In this document: one piece after another, positions 6,994-14,657 of the stretch
Position numbering within the stretch: position 1 is the first letter of the stretch
How the letters are laid out: each line of letters starts with the position of its first letter
Assembly: GCA_050732995.1 (NCBI GenBank)
Contig: JBOHSA010000080.1
Coordinates: 1 to 16,087, forward strand
Origin: JBOHSA01 sp050732995
GTDB lineage: Bacteria; Gemmatimonadota; Gemmatimonadetes; Gemmatimonadales; GWC2-71-9
Reading direction: 5' to 3'
Length of the DNA stretch: 16,087 nt
Notes under the pieces: model-generated
Database searches by the model: none
What the model saw: only the letters and a program-made list of their open reading frames with translations
Told to the model about the DNA's origin: nothing
Made by a program: the position numbers and the translations under genes

Positions 6994-8631
6994 ATGGCCC
7001 GCGCTCTGCTCGTCGTCCCAACCGCCCTCTCGGCGCTCCTGTTGATCGCGGGCGGCGTCCCATCCTCGGTTCCCGGTAACCCGCGCGCGGCGGCGCCGAC
7101 CGATAGCATCACTTTCGCGCGCGACGTGGCTCCGATCTTCTACCGTCACTGCGCCGCCTGCCATCGCGCGGAGGACGAAGGCGGCTCGGCGCCGTTCAGC
7201 CTCATGCGCTACGAGGACGCCGCCCCGCGGGCCGCCCTCATTGCGGCCGCGGTGGCGAGTCGCCGCATGCCGCCGTGGCTCCCCGAGCGCGCGCCGGGCG
7301 ACGTCACCTTCGCCGGTGAGCGCCGTCTCTCCGCGGACGAGATCGGCGTGATCCGCCGCTGGGCGGCGCAGGGAGCCGCCCGCGGCGACAGCGCCGACCT
7401 GCCGCGGGCTCCGACCTGGCCGGACGGCTGGCAGCTCGGCGAGCCGCACGTGGTCATCGAGTTCCCAGCCTACGCCGTTCCGGCCGGCGGCGTCGAGCGC
7501 TACCGTAACCTGGTGGTCGCGGCGCCGGTCCAAGCGCCCTGGTGGGTGGGCGCGGTGGAGCTGCGCCCCGGCAACCCCCGGGTTGTGCACCACGCGCGCT
7601 TGATGGTGGACACGACGGCCTCCTCCGCCCGCGCGGACGCGCAGGATGCCGGGCCGGGGTTCGACGGGATGGAGCTGAGGAGTGACGCGCGCAGCCCGGC
7701 GGGCTTTTTCGTCGGCTGGACACCGGGGAAGGTGCCCGGCCGCTATCCCGCAGGGTTCGCGTGGCGGCTCGCGCCGGGCACGGACCTCGTGTTGCAGCTC
7801 CACATCCGGCCGCACGCCTCCGGCGCCGGCGAAGTCTTGCGCCCACGCTTGGGCCTCTACTTCACCGACCGGCCGCCCCGGCGGCCTTCCGCGCTCGTGA
7901 TGCTCGGTACCAAGACAATCGACATTCCACCGGACGACTCGGCGTACGTCGTCACGGACTCCTACGAGCTTCCTGTGGCGGTCGAGGTCCTGGGCGTGTA
8001 CCCGCACGCGCATTATCTCGCGACCCGGATGGAAGGGGTGGCGCGACTTCCCGATGGGAAGGTTCAGCGGCTGCTGCGCATCGCGGCGTGGGACTTCAAC
8101 TGGCAGGACGAGTACCGGTACGCGGCCCCGGTTCGGTTGCCGCAGGGCAGCGTGCTCTCGATGCGCTACACGTACGACAATTCCGCCGCCAATCCCCGGA
8201 ATCCGAGCCGGCCGCCGCGGCGGGTCCAGTACGGGCCGCATTCGACCGACGAGATGGCGGACCTCGTCTTTCAGGTCGTCCCGCTGCGCGCGGCGGACGT
8301 CGCCGTACTCGAGCGCGACCTCGGGTGGAAGTACTATGCCGAGCAGGTGACGAGCGACGCGTACCGCGCGTTCAGCCGCGGCCGGGAGCAGGTGTCGGCC
8401 GGGCGGCTGGACGAGGCCGTGGCGCTGTTCCGCGAATCGCTGGGCCTCCGGGCCGACGACGCCCGCGTGCACGAGGAGCTGGGCGCCGTGCTCGCCGCGC
8501 AGGGGAACGTGGCGGAGGCCATCGCGCATTTCGAGCAGGCGGTCGCGCTCGCCGAGGCGGCGGGGCAGCACGAGCTGGCGGCACGCATCCGTCGGCGGCT
8601 GGAGGGCTATCGGACGGAACGACCGCGTTGA
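6994..8631 (+). CDS. Exported cytochrome c / PHM-like copper monooxygenase / TPR fusion protein
   Basis: 545 residues with an N-terminal hydrophobic export segment (about 4-21). Residues 40-130 are a small cytochrome-c-like domain: FARDVAPIFYRHCAACH supplies the haem motif Cys53-Ala-Ala-Cys56-His57, and RMPPW (Met92) a likely axial ligand. Residues 150-430 match the copper type II ascorbate-dependent monooxygenase fold of peptidylglycine and dopamine monooxygenases. VVHHAR (His199, His200) and VLQLH (His270) fit the CuH site; YPHAH (His338, His340) and STDEM (Met421) fit the CuM site. All six copper ligands are therefore visible. The C-terminus (about 453-535) holds TPR repeats. The likely role is a periplasmic oxidation or hydroxylation with electrons entering through the haem domain; the substrate is unknown. 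Fusions of this kind occur in soil phyla such as Acidobacteria, but I know of no established function. Confidence 0.87.
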   Translation: MARALLVVPTALSALLLIAGGVPSSVPGNPRAAAPTDSITFARDVAPIFYRHCAACHRAEDEGGSAPFSLMRYEDAAPRAALIAAAVASRRMPPWLPERAPGDVTFAGERRLSADEIGVIRRWAAQGAARGDSADLPRAPTWPDGWQLGEPHVVIEFPAYAVPAGGVERYRNLVVAAPVQAPWWVGAVELRPGNPRVVHHARLMVDTTASSARADAQDAGPGFDGMELRSDARSPAGFFVGWTPGKVPGRYPAGFAWRLAPGTDLVLQLHIRPHASGAGEVLRPRLGLYFTDRPPRRPSALVMLGTKTIDIPPDDSAYVVTDSYELPVAVEVLGVYPHAHYLATRMEGVARLPDGKVQRLLRIAAWDFNWQDEYRYAAPVRLPQGSVLSMRYTYDNSAANPRNPSRPPRRVQYGPHSTDEMADLVFQVVPLRAADVAVLERDLGWKYYAEQVTSDAYRAFSRGREQVSAGRLDEAVALFRESLGLRADDARVHEELGAVLAAQGNVAEAIAHFEQAVALAEAAGQHELAARIRRRLEGYRTERPR

Positions 8632-8715
8632 CTGTCGCGGGCGGCGGCGAGGTTCCGGTCCGTCGTGCGCGATTTGGCCTACCCCCCACCTTGGATCCCG
8701 TCCTAGCGTCTTCCC

Positions 8716-10248
8716 ATGCTCGCCCGCGTCCGCTCGGCCGCGGTGCTCGGGATCGACGCCTACCTTGTGGATGTCGAAACCGACATCGCCAACGGCCTCC
8801 CGACCTTCGCCACCGTCGGGCTCCCCCAGGGGGCGGTGAAAGAGGGTCGCGAGCGGGTCTACGCCGCACTCGCCAATACGGGCTACACGTTCCCGCTGAA
8901 GCGCATCACCGTGAACCTCGCGCCGGCCGACATCCGCAAGGAGGGCTCGGCGTTCGATCTGCCGATCGCCCTCGGGATCCTCGCTGCGACCGAACAGATC
9001 GCGCGCGACCGGCTGGACCGCGTGGCGGTGCTCGGCGAGCTCGGGCTCGAGGGCGCGATCCGGCCCGTGCACGGGGCGTTGCCCGTCGCGCTGGCCGTGC
9101 GGGCGGCGCGGCTCGACGCGCTGATCCTACCGCGGGAAAACCTGCCCGAGGCGGGCGTCGTTTCGGGGGTGCGTGTCTTCGGCGCCTCCTCTCTGGCGGA
9201 GATCGCCGACTACCTTGACGGGCGCGGCGAGCTGCCCGGCGCCGCGATCGACGTGGCGCGGCTGTTCGAGCAGCGCGCCCGGGACGAGGTGGACTTCGCC
9301 GAGGTGAAGGGCCAGCAGCACGCCAAGCGCGCGCTCGAGGTCGCCGCGGCGGGCGGGCACAACATCCTGATGGTGGGCCCCCCGGGCTCGGGCAAGACGA
9401 TGCTCGCCCGCCGGCTGCCGACCATCCTCCCCAAGATGAGCCTCGACGAGGCGCTGGAGACGACCAAGATCCACTCGGTGGCGGGCGTCCTGCCCCTGGG
9501 CGAGTCGCTCGTCGCGCGGCGGCCGTTCCGCGCACCGCATCACACCATCTCGGACGCCGGGCTCATCGGCGGCGGCAGCTACCCCCGGCCGGGGGAAGTG
9601 AGCCTGGCGCACGGCGGGGTGCTGTTCCTCGACGAGCTCCCGGAGTTCCGCAAGAACGTGCTCGAGGTGCTGCGCCAGCCGATGGAGGACGGCGTGGTGA
9701 CGATCGCGCGCGCGGCGATGAGCCTGTCGTATCCCGCGCGCTTCATGCTGGCGGCCGCGATGAATCCGTGTCCCTGTGGTTACTTCGGCGATCCGCAGCA
9801 CAACTGCTCGTGCGGGCCGCTCGGCGTCCAGCGCTACCTCGCGCGGGTGTCCGGCCCGTTACTCGACCGCATCGACCTTCATCTGGAGGTCCCCGCCGTG
9901 AAGTACCGGGCTCTCGCCGACCCGGGCGGGGGAGAGCCGAGCGCGGCGGTGCGGGAGCGGGTGGACCAGGCCCGGGTGGTGCAGCGCCAGCGGTTCGCGC
10001 AGCGGCCGGGGGTATATGCCAACGCCCACATGGCGCCGCGCGATATCCGGACTCACTGCCGGGTGACGGACGGGGCGGACGCGTTGCTGCGCACGGCCAT
10101 CACGCGGCTCGGGCTCTCGGCGCGCGCGTACCACCGGATCCTCAAGATCGCCCGGACGATCGCCGATCTCGACGGGGCGGCCGACCTGCAACCCAAGCAC
10201 GTGAGCGAGGCGATCCAGTACCGCAGTCTGGATCGACGTGCTACTTGA
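8716..10248 (+). CDS. comM: ComM/YifB family AAA+ helicase (Mg-chelatase-like)
   Basis: 510 residues, the full usual length. Residues 1-170 form the ChlI-type Lon-like domain (GLPTFATVGLPQGAVKEGRERV, NLAPADIRKEGSAFDLPIAL). The AAA+ core has Walker A GPPGSGKT (221-228), Walker B GGVLFLDELPEF (300-311), FRAPHHTISDAGLIGGG and the LLDRIDL arginine region (Arg385). Four cysteines in NPCPCGYFGDPQHNCSCG (Cys352, 354, 364, 366) form the probable zinc site typical of the family. The C-terminal Mg_chelatase_C domain contains LSARAYHRILKIARTIADL. ComM is a hexameric branch-migration helicase that extends recombination in natural transformation; wider housekeeping roles are possible. No ribosome binding site precedes ATG 8716, but a TANNNT hexamer (TAGCGT, 8704-8709) ends 6 bases before it, suggesting a leaderless mRNA. 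The 3' end overlaps the convergent lipoprotein gene by 8 bases. Confidence 0.96.
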   Translation: MLARVRSAAVLGIDAYLVDVETDIANGLPTFATVGLPQGAVKEGRERVYAALANTGYTFPLKRITVNLAPADIRKEGSAFDLPIALGILAATEQIARDRLDRVAVLGELGLEGAIRPVHGALPVALAVRAARLDALILPRENLPEAGVVSGVRVFGASSLAEIADYLDGRGELPGAAIDVARLFEQRARDEVDFAEVKGQQHAKRALEVAAAGGHNILMVGPPGSGKTMLARRLPTILPKMSLDEALETTKIHSVAGVLPLGESLVARRPFRAPHHTISDAGLIGGGSYPRPGEVSLAHGGVLFLDELPEFRKNVLEVLRQPMEDGVVTIARAAMSLSYPARFMLAAAMNPCPCGYFGDPQHNCSCGPLGVQRYLARVSGPLLDRIDLHLEVPAVKYRALADPGGGEPSAAVRERVDQARVVQRQRFAQRPGVYANAHMAPRDIRTHCRVTDGADALLRTAITRLGLSARAYHRILKIARTIADLDGAADLQPKHVSEAIQYRSLDRRAT

Positions 10249-10843
10249 CTTGCACGTTCCCCACGGTCACCGGGAAAGTGCGGGCATCGGGCACGGGCGT
10301 CATCGGCCAGGGCCGGACCGCGCAATACTCGGCCGAGGTGATAATCCCGGCCGACCACTTGAAGCCGAAGACCGTGGACCGGTCTTCCGATTTCTTCGAT
10401 CCCTCTCCGTAGTCGACAACCCGGAACCAGATGTCCATTCCCGGCGTGTGCAGGGTATCCACGCGGGCCGCCGGGTCCGTCGAGCGATTCTCGAGAATGA
10501 TCCCACCCACCCAGGCGCGGTGGTTGACCGGGTCGAATGCCAGGCACGTCACCTGCCCGGTGAACTCGACGGTCAGCCCCTCGTGCTCGCGGTATTGCCA
10601 GAAGCTTCCTCGGGAGCTCCCATCGGCGCGCTGCTGGACGGTGATGGTGAACTGCGCCGGCCCGCGGCCCGCAGCAGACAGGTCGAAGCTGCCCTCGCCC
10701 GTGACCGTATGGACGACCGGATTCCATCCGGCGGTTTGGTCCGCGGACATCCGCCGCGCCAGCCGCGGATCGGACAAGGTCGGCGACTCGCACGCGATCG
10801 CACTGCCCGCGCAGACGGCGATCAGACAACGCAGCTGACGCAT
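10241..10843 (-). CDS. Lipoprotein of unknown function
   Basis: 200 residues from ATG 10843, chosen because AGGAGG lies 4 bases upstream and because the type II signal peptide then starts correctly (MRQLRCLIAVCAGSAIAC, lipidated Cys18). A longer in-frame start exists but has no support. The mature domain begins after a short linker with the segment VVHTVTGEGSFDLS. It then carries FTGQVTCLAFDPVNHRAWVGGIIL, GMDIWFRVVDYGEG and a near-terminal Cys in SAEYCAVRP. This pattern (a GSF start, a G-V-x-C-L strand, then a DxG turn) is familiar from many secreted β-sandwich proteins without known function. Two further cysteines could pair. The gene lies between comM, which it overlaps tail to tail, and an AraC-family regulator gene; a 20-base-period direct repeat upstream could be that regulator's site. 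Confidence 0.82.
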   Translation of the reverse strand: MRQLRCLIAVCAGSAIACESPTLSDPRLARRMSADQTAGWNPVVHTVTGEGSFDLSAAGRGPAQFTITVQQRADGSSRGSFWQYREHEGLTVEFTGQVTCLAFDPVNHRAWVGGIILENRSTDPAARVDTLHTPGMDIWFRVVDYGEGSKKSEDRSTVFGFKWSAGIITSAEYCAVRPWPMTPVPDARTFPVTVGNVQVK

Positions 10844-10934
10844 GATGCCTCCTGGGTTGTGGAGCAGATGGGAGGACAATCATGGGGCGTGCGTGCGGCC
10901 GCGTCTTGAACGGGATTCCGGTGTCTTGAAGCGG
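10844..10934 (-). promoter_or_regulatory. Upstream region of the lipoprotein gene with two 10-base direct repeats
   Basis: On the plus strand GCGTCTTGAA (10901-10910) and GTGTCTTGAA (10921-10930) repeat with one mismatch and a 20-base period, i.e. the same face of the helix two turns apart. They lie 58-87 bases upstream of the lipoprotein start and next to the 3' end of the AraC-family gene. AraC-type regulators commonly bind direct repeats with about this period. I cannot identify a convincing -35/-10 pair here. Confidence 0.45.
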
Positions 10935-11795
10935 TTATCGCAGGGAGCGCGCTCGGCCCTTCCGGCGGTACTCGGCTGGACCCAGGCCGAAGGCTCGCTT
11001 GAACTCGCGGGTGAGGTGACTCTGGTCGGCGTAGCCCGCGGCCGCTGCGATCGCCGCAACGGGCTCCGCGCCCGCGATGAGGCGCTCGGCTGCCCAGACC
11101 ACGCGAAGCCGGCGCACGTACTCGCCCAGGGTGGTGCCGAAGTATCGGCGGAAGGCTTGGCAGAGGTGCGACGGCGTGACATCCGCCACACGCGCGATCT
11201 CGGAGAGATCGAGGCGCGTTCGAAACTGCTCATGCAGCAAATCGCGAGCCCGGCACAGCCACGGCGGCGGGCCGGCGCCCCGCGGCTCCGACCGTGATCG
11301 ACGCTCGGCGACCACCATCATGCCGAGGGCAAGCGCCTCGATGGCGGCCGGAGACACGGAATCCCGGAGGTCCATCTCGGTGAGCACTCGCCGCCCGTCG
11401 AGCGCGATCTGCGGGTCCGTGACGCAATGGACTTCCTCCAGCAGCCGCTGGAACGCGCCAAACAGTTCTCCACGATCGGGCTGTGGCTGGACGACGAGGA
11501 CCCTGGCGCCGGCGGAGCCGACCCGATTGGCGTGGCGCTCCGCAAGCGGCTCGGTCCAGACGGTGTTGGCGATGCACTCGAGCCGGCGGTGGGCGATCAG
11601 GGTGTGGAACGATCCTTCGAGCATGACGGCGAAGATCATCCGGTCGTGCGTGTGAGGCTCCAACACGGCTCCCGGCGGGAACCACGCCTCGGTCACCGCA
11701 CAGGCGGGGGTCGCCAGCGACCGGAACCGCGGGCTGCCCATTGTCACGGGAACCGACCTGCGTTGCACGGTCACCTCTGGTTTTCTCCCCGACAT
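10935..11795 (-). CDS. AraC-family transcriptional regulator with cupin-type sensor domain
   Basis: 286 residues from ATG 11795. The N-terminal part (about 30-105) looks like a cupin-fold effector domain (PPGAVLEPHTHDRMIFAVMLEG, with His48 and His50). The C-terminal 100 residues form the AraC DNA-binding domain with two helix-turn-helix motifs: LSEIARVADVTPSHLCQAFR at about 197-216, and PVAAIAAAAGYADQSHLTREF with the signature end FKRAFGLGPAEYRR at 245-278. No ribosome binding site precedes ATG 11795. A GTG at 11768 with AGAGGTGA upstream is an equally good start and would give 277 residues. The gene follows a lipoprotein gene by only 15 bases (42 from the GTG), so they may be co-transcribed, and precedes another lipoprotein gene with a possible operator. 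The effector is unknown. Confidence 0.92.
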   Translation of the reverse strand: MSGRKPEVTVQRRSVPVTMGSPRFRSLATPACAVTEAWFPPGAVLEPHTHDRMIFAVMLEGSFHTLIAHRRLECIANTVWTEPLAERHANRVGSAGARVLVVQPQPDRGELFGAFQRLLEEVHCVTDPQIALDGRRVLTEMDLRDSVSPAAIEALALGMMVVAERRSRSEPRGAGPPPWLCRARDLLHEQFRTRLDLSEIARVADVTPSHLCQAFRRYFGTTLGEYVRRLRVVWAAERLIAGAEPVAAIAAAAGYADQSHLTREFKRAFGLGPAEYRRKGRARSLR

Positions 11796-11810
11796 GGGGG
11801 GAGTCCGGAA

Positions 11811-12176
11811 CTAGGGCTGCGCCGGAATCACCAGCTCCACGAGGTCGCCCGGCTTCACCCACATCCGCTCGCTGATCGGGGTGCGGTTGCTGCCGATTGG
11901 ATCGGCGAGGAATTGGAGGTCGGCGCCGCCACCCACGAGCGCCGGTGGAATGCGGAACAGGCGCGACGACAGGCCGGGGACGGTCCCGAGCCGGTTCCGG
12001 GCGCCGCTGCGGATGAGATAGATGTTCATGTCCAGATAGCTCTGGTTTTCGACGTTGACCGCCGTTTCCCCGCTCGGCGCGGGTTCGGCGTCGGGGCTCG
12101 GGTTTGCGGCGCGGGAGCACGCCGCCAGCGCCAGGGCGAGGCCGAGCACGATCGGGGTTCGCAGCATGGTGGGCAT
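11811..12176 (-). CDS. Small lipoprotein of unknown function
   Basis: 121 residues from ATG 12176, supported by GAGGAGGG eight bases upstream. The signal peptide ends LALAAC (lipidated Cys20), followed by a Pro/Ala/Ser/Glu-rich linker (about 21-40). The remaining domain of about 80 residues (VNVENQSYLDMNIYLIRSG, RLGTVPGLSSRLFRIP, then WVKPGDLVELVI) reads as a compact β-sandwich: NQS followed by a Y-L strand, RLG, and a closing PGD-x-V-E strand. Small lipoproteins like this are often annotated only as hypothetical. Long in-frame extensions upstream run antisense through the acylase gene and are not real. It is the first gene of a likely two-gene unit with the AraC-family regulator. Confidence 0.83.
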   Translation of the reverse strand: MPTMLRTPIVLGLALALAACSRAANPSPDAEPAPSGETAVNVENQSYLDMNIYLIRSGARNRLGTVPGLSSRLFRIPPALVGGGADLQFLADPIGSNRTPISERMWVKPGDLVELVIPAQP

Positions 12177-12198
12177 CGGGTTTTCCCTCCTCGCAGAG

Positions 12199-12204
12199 CT
12201 TATA
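12199..12204 (-). promoter_or_regulatory. -10-like TATAAG upstream of the small lipoprotein
   Basis: On the minus strand TATAAG lies 22 bases before the start codon, with the ribosome binding site GGAGGG between them, which is a normal promoter geometry. No matching -35 box is seen. If real, the lipoprotein-regulator pair has its own promoter in the 74-base gap after the acylase gene. Confidence 0.4.
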
Positions 12205-12250
12205 CCCTCGTCGCCTGGATCTGATTGTCGGAGGCGATCTCGTCCGCGTC

Positions 12251-13291
12251 CTAGGGTTCGGGCACCGGTCGCCCGACCATCGCCATCGGCTCCCCCTGGG
12301 ACATCGCGGGCGTCCCCACCACGTACAGCACCGCCCCGGCGAACGGCGCCCGCACCTCGGCCAGCACCGTCCCGAAGAAATTGGTGAGCACCCCGATCAC
12401 AGCGCCCTTCTGCACCGTGTGCCCGCGCTCGACCTTCGGATACCAGATCCCGGTCGCGGGGCTGCGCAGTACCTCCGTCCGGTCGAACCACAGGGGGTGC
12501 TCGACACGCTGCGCCTCGCCTGGGAGCATCCGGAGGTGGCGCAACAAGCGGAATACACCCTCCACGTTGCGCTGCACCATGTCTTCGGCCGGCAAGCCGA
12601 GGTAGCCCGCCTCTGTGGTCAGCGCCGGCTTGCCGCGAATGTGGGCGGTGTTCTGGGTGTACACCGACGCCCCCCGGTCGCGCGGACGGACGGTATCGAG
12701 CACGATGTGATCGTTGCCCCACGCCAGCGCCATCTCGCGGGCCAGCGAATCGGCCCGCCGGTCCAGGCCGAGCGGGCTCCAGTAGGTGTAGGGTCGCAGC
12801 GACTCGTTGCCGTCGCCTGCGTGGATGTCCACGAGAAAGTCCGCCCGCTCGATGATGTCGCGCGTGATCGCGAACGCGATCCGCTCGGACACCGTTCCGT
12901 CGGTCTTTCCCGGATAGACGCGATTGAGGTTCTTGCCGTCGATCGGGCTGTAGTAGATCGTGCGGCCCAGGAAGGACGGCAGGTTCGCCACGTGGACGAG
13001 CAGGACGGTGCCCCGCAGGGCGGCCGGGTCGAGCTCGCGCCGCACGCGCTGCAGGGCGATGATCGGCGCGACCTCCGAGCCGTGCGTGCCGGCGATGAGC
13101 GCCAGGGTGGGACCCGCGCTCCGGCCGCGGACGATGGTGATCGGAATCCTGGTGGCCGCGTCCACGCCGGCGGGGACCTCGATGAAGCCCGAGCCGGCCT
13201 CGCCGGGGCGCGCCGTGACGGTTCTGATGGTGAGCGGGGGCGGCGTAGGGTGCTGGGCCAGCGCGACGAGGAGGCAGGTGACGGGTCCCAT
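12251..13291 (-). CDS. Exported zinc acylase, aspartoacylase/succinylglutamate desuccinylase family (M14-like)
   Basis: 346 residues. The zinc site is visible: GTHGSE (His70, Glu73) and DIHAGD (His157). The substrate-binding segment DGKNLNRVYPG (118-128) and the probable catalytic Glu227 in TTEAG are also present. The C-terminal 80 residues (VERGHTVQKGAVIGVLTNFFG, then APFAGAVLYV) form the biotinyl/lipoyl-like β-domain common in this family. Members hydrolyse N-acyl amino acids or related amides; the substrate here is unknown. Unlike the cytoplasmic AstE, the N-terminus has a short hydrophobic stretch (GPVTCLLVALAQ), suggesting export with cleavage at ALA|Q. It is only about 12 residues long and lacks a basic N-region, so this is uncertain. 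ATG 13291 has GGAG five bases upstream. The gene is divergent from the MetA-type porin gene, 76 bases apart. Confidence 0.88.
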   Translation of the reverse strand: MGPVTCLLVALAQHPTPPPLTIRTVTARPGEAGSGFIEVPAGVDAATRIPITIVRGRSAGPTLALIAGTHGSEVAPIIALQRVRRELDPAALRGTVLLVHVANLPSFLGRTIYYSPIDGKNLNRVYPGKTDGTVSERIAFAITRDIIERADFLVDIHAGDGNESLRPYTYWSPLGLDRRADSLAREMALAWGNDHIVLDTVRPRDRGASVYTQNTAHIRGKPALTTEAGYLGLPAEDMVQRNVEGVFRLLRHLRMLPGEAQRVEHPLWFDRTEVLRSPATGIWYPKVERGHTVQKGAVIGVLTNFFGTVLAEVRAPFAGAVLYVVGTPAMSQGEPMAMVGRPVPEP

Positions 13292-13308
13292 GGCGGCTCC
13301 GGTGGAAG

Positions 13309-13337
13309 TTGCCAGTAGTCCCCGGCCGGCCTATGAT
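13309..13337 (+). promoter_or_regulatory. Near-consensus σ70-type promoter
   Basis: TTGCCA (13309-13314) and TATGAT (13332-13337) are separated by exactly 17 bases. This is the best promoter in the window. It points at the gene starting at 13368, giving a leader of about 25 bases that contains the ribosome binding site GGAGA (13359-13363). It lies within the short divergent gap shared with the acylase gene. Confidence 0.72.
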
Positions 13338-13367
13338 ACGGCTCCCTTCAGCCCGGCCGGAGATCGG

Positions 13368-14651
13368 ATGCTCAGACGCGGCGTGCCGAGTCTAGTGCTT
13401 CTCGCGCTGGGCGCCAGTCCCCTCGCCGCCCAGGGCCTGCGCCAGAAGATCGCGTCGGAGCTGTTCACCTACGGCACGTGCGGTCTGCCGCTCTGCCTGC
13501 AAGGCTCGCTCGTCGGCCACGAGAATCATTTCATCCCGGCACAGGCGACCGGTACCGCCAGCATCATCTCGTTTCTGACCAGCGCGGTCGGCGTGAGCGT
13601 CGCGAACGTGCCGGTGAGCGCGGCCTCGAGCGGCGCGACCTTCCGGTTCGAGGGGGGGCTGCCGGTCAAGACGTCGGGATCGGCGGGGCCGGTGTTCGGC
13701 GAGCGGTCGCAGACCCTGGGCCGCGGCCGCTTCTTCCTCGGGACCAACGTCAGCGTCATGAATTTCGACCGGCTGCGCGGCATCCCGCTCGACCACCTCT
13801 CGCTCAACTTCGCCCATCAGAACACGGGCGGCCCGAACTTCGGTGACCCCGTGTTCGAGAACGAGGTGGTCCAGGTGAACGTGGCCCTCGATGTGAGCCT
13901 CGTCGTCACCTCGTTCTTCGCCAGCGTCGGCCTGGTGGACGGCGTGGACCTCGGCGTCTCGGTCCCCGTCGTGCATACCAGCATCACCGGGCGCAGCGTG
14001 GCTCAAGTGATCCCGTTCGGGGCGGGGACGCCCCACCGCTTCGCCACCGACACGGCGGGGAATCCCGTGCTCACGGCCGTGGCGGGCACGGAGGGCTCCG
14101 CGACCGGCGTGGGCGACGTATCGGCCCGGCTGAAGATCAACATCGCGCAGTCCCAGAGCTTCGGCGTCGCCGTGCTCGCCGACGCCCGCTTCTCCACGGG
14201 CGACGAGGAGAATCTGCTCGGGGCCGGCGCCTTCGCCGGGCGAGGGATGGCGATCGTCTCGGCCCGGTTCGGTGACTTCGCCCCGCACGGCAACCTCGGG
14301 TACGTGTTCCGCGATTCCGAGCTGCAGAACGACGCGATCGTCGCGACCATCGGCTTCGATCAGCTGCTCGGACCATGGGCCACCATGGCGTTCGACCTGC
14401 TCACGGAATGGCAGGTGGGCACGAGCCAGCTCGAGTTGCCGGGGCCTATCGTGTTCGACGTGCCCTACGTCCGCAGCGTCGCGGCCACGAACCTCCCGTC
14501 GCGCCGGGACGACCTGATGAGCGCGTCACTCGGGTTCAAGTTCACCACACCGCGCGGCATCCATCTCGTGATCAATGCGCTGTTCCCGCTGCGGGACGCG
14601 GGACTCCAGCCGAACGCGGTATGGACGGGGGGATTGGAGTATAACTTCTAG
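13368..14651 (+). CDS. Outer-membrane transporter-like β-barrel (phenol MetA-degradation family type)
   Basis: 427 residues from ATG 13368, supported by GGAGA upstream, a strong promoter and a signal peptide starting there (MLRRGVPSLVLLALGASPLAAQ). The much longer open frame upstream lacks support. Typical of the MetA-pathway/transporter barrels are the paired strands GVSVPVVH, then TGVGDVSARLKINI, and ADARFSTGDEENLLGAGAFAG near the centre. The protein ends LEYNF with a C-terminal Phe, the normal β-signal. A short segment near the mature N-terminus, YGTCGLPLCLQG, carries two cysteines that could form a disulfide. Such proteins are presumed outer-membrane channels for small hydrophobic or aromatic compounds, but few have been tested. 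A repeat-built hairpin follows directly after the stop codon. Confidence 0.83.
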   Translation: MLRRGVPSLVLLALGASPLAAQGLRQKIASELFTYGTCGLPLCLQGSLVGHENHFIPAQATGTASIISFLTSAVGVSVANVPVSAASSGATFRFEGGLPVKTSGSAGPVFGERSQTLGRGRFFLGTNVSVMNFDRLRGIPLDHLSLNFAHQNTGGPNFGDPVFENEVVQVNVALDVSLVVTSFFASVGLVDGVDLGVSVPVVHTSITGRSVAQVIPFGAGTPHRFATDTAGNPVLTAVAGTEGSATGVGDVSARLKINIAQSQSFGVAVLADARFSTGDEENLLGAGAFAGRGMAIVSARFGDFAPHGNLGYVFRDSELQNDAIVATIGFDQLLGPWATMAFDLLTEWQVGTSQLELPGPIVFDVPYVRSVAATNLPSRRDDLMSASLGFKFTTPRGIHLVINALFPLRDAGLQPNAVWTGGLEYNF

Positions 14652-14657
14652 CTGAAA

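Noticed and set aside
6706..9072. A 788-codon open frame on the minus strand
   Set aside because: It lies antisense to the haem/copper gene and comM, is rich in Arg, Ala and Gly with no domain pattern, and is explained by the scarcity of stop codons in G+C-rich DNA.
10438..10909. Plus-strand open frames across the lipoprotein gene at 10241-10843
   Set aside because: They lack ribosome binding sites and protein-like composition, whereas the minus frame has a lipobox and a good ribosome binding site.
12177..12722. N-terminal extension of the small lipoprotein
   Set aside because: It is antisense to the zinc acylase coding region, and the lipoprotein signal peptide starts at 12176.
12960..13367. 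N-terminal extension of the MetA-type barrel gene
   Set aside because: It would run antisense through the acylase gene; the promoter, ribosome binding site and signal peptide all place the start at 13368.
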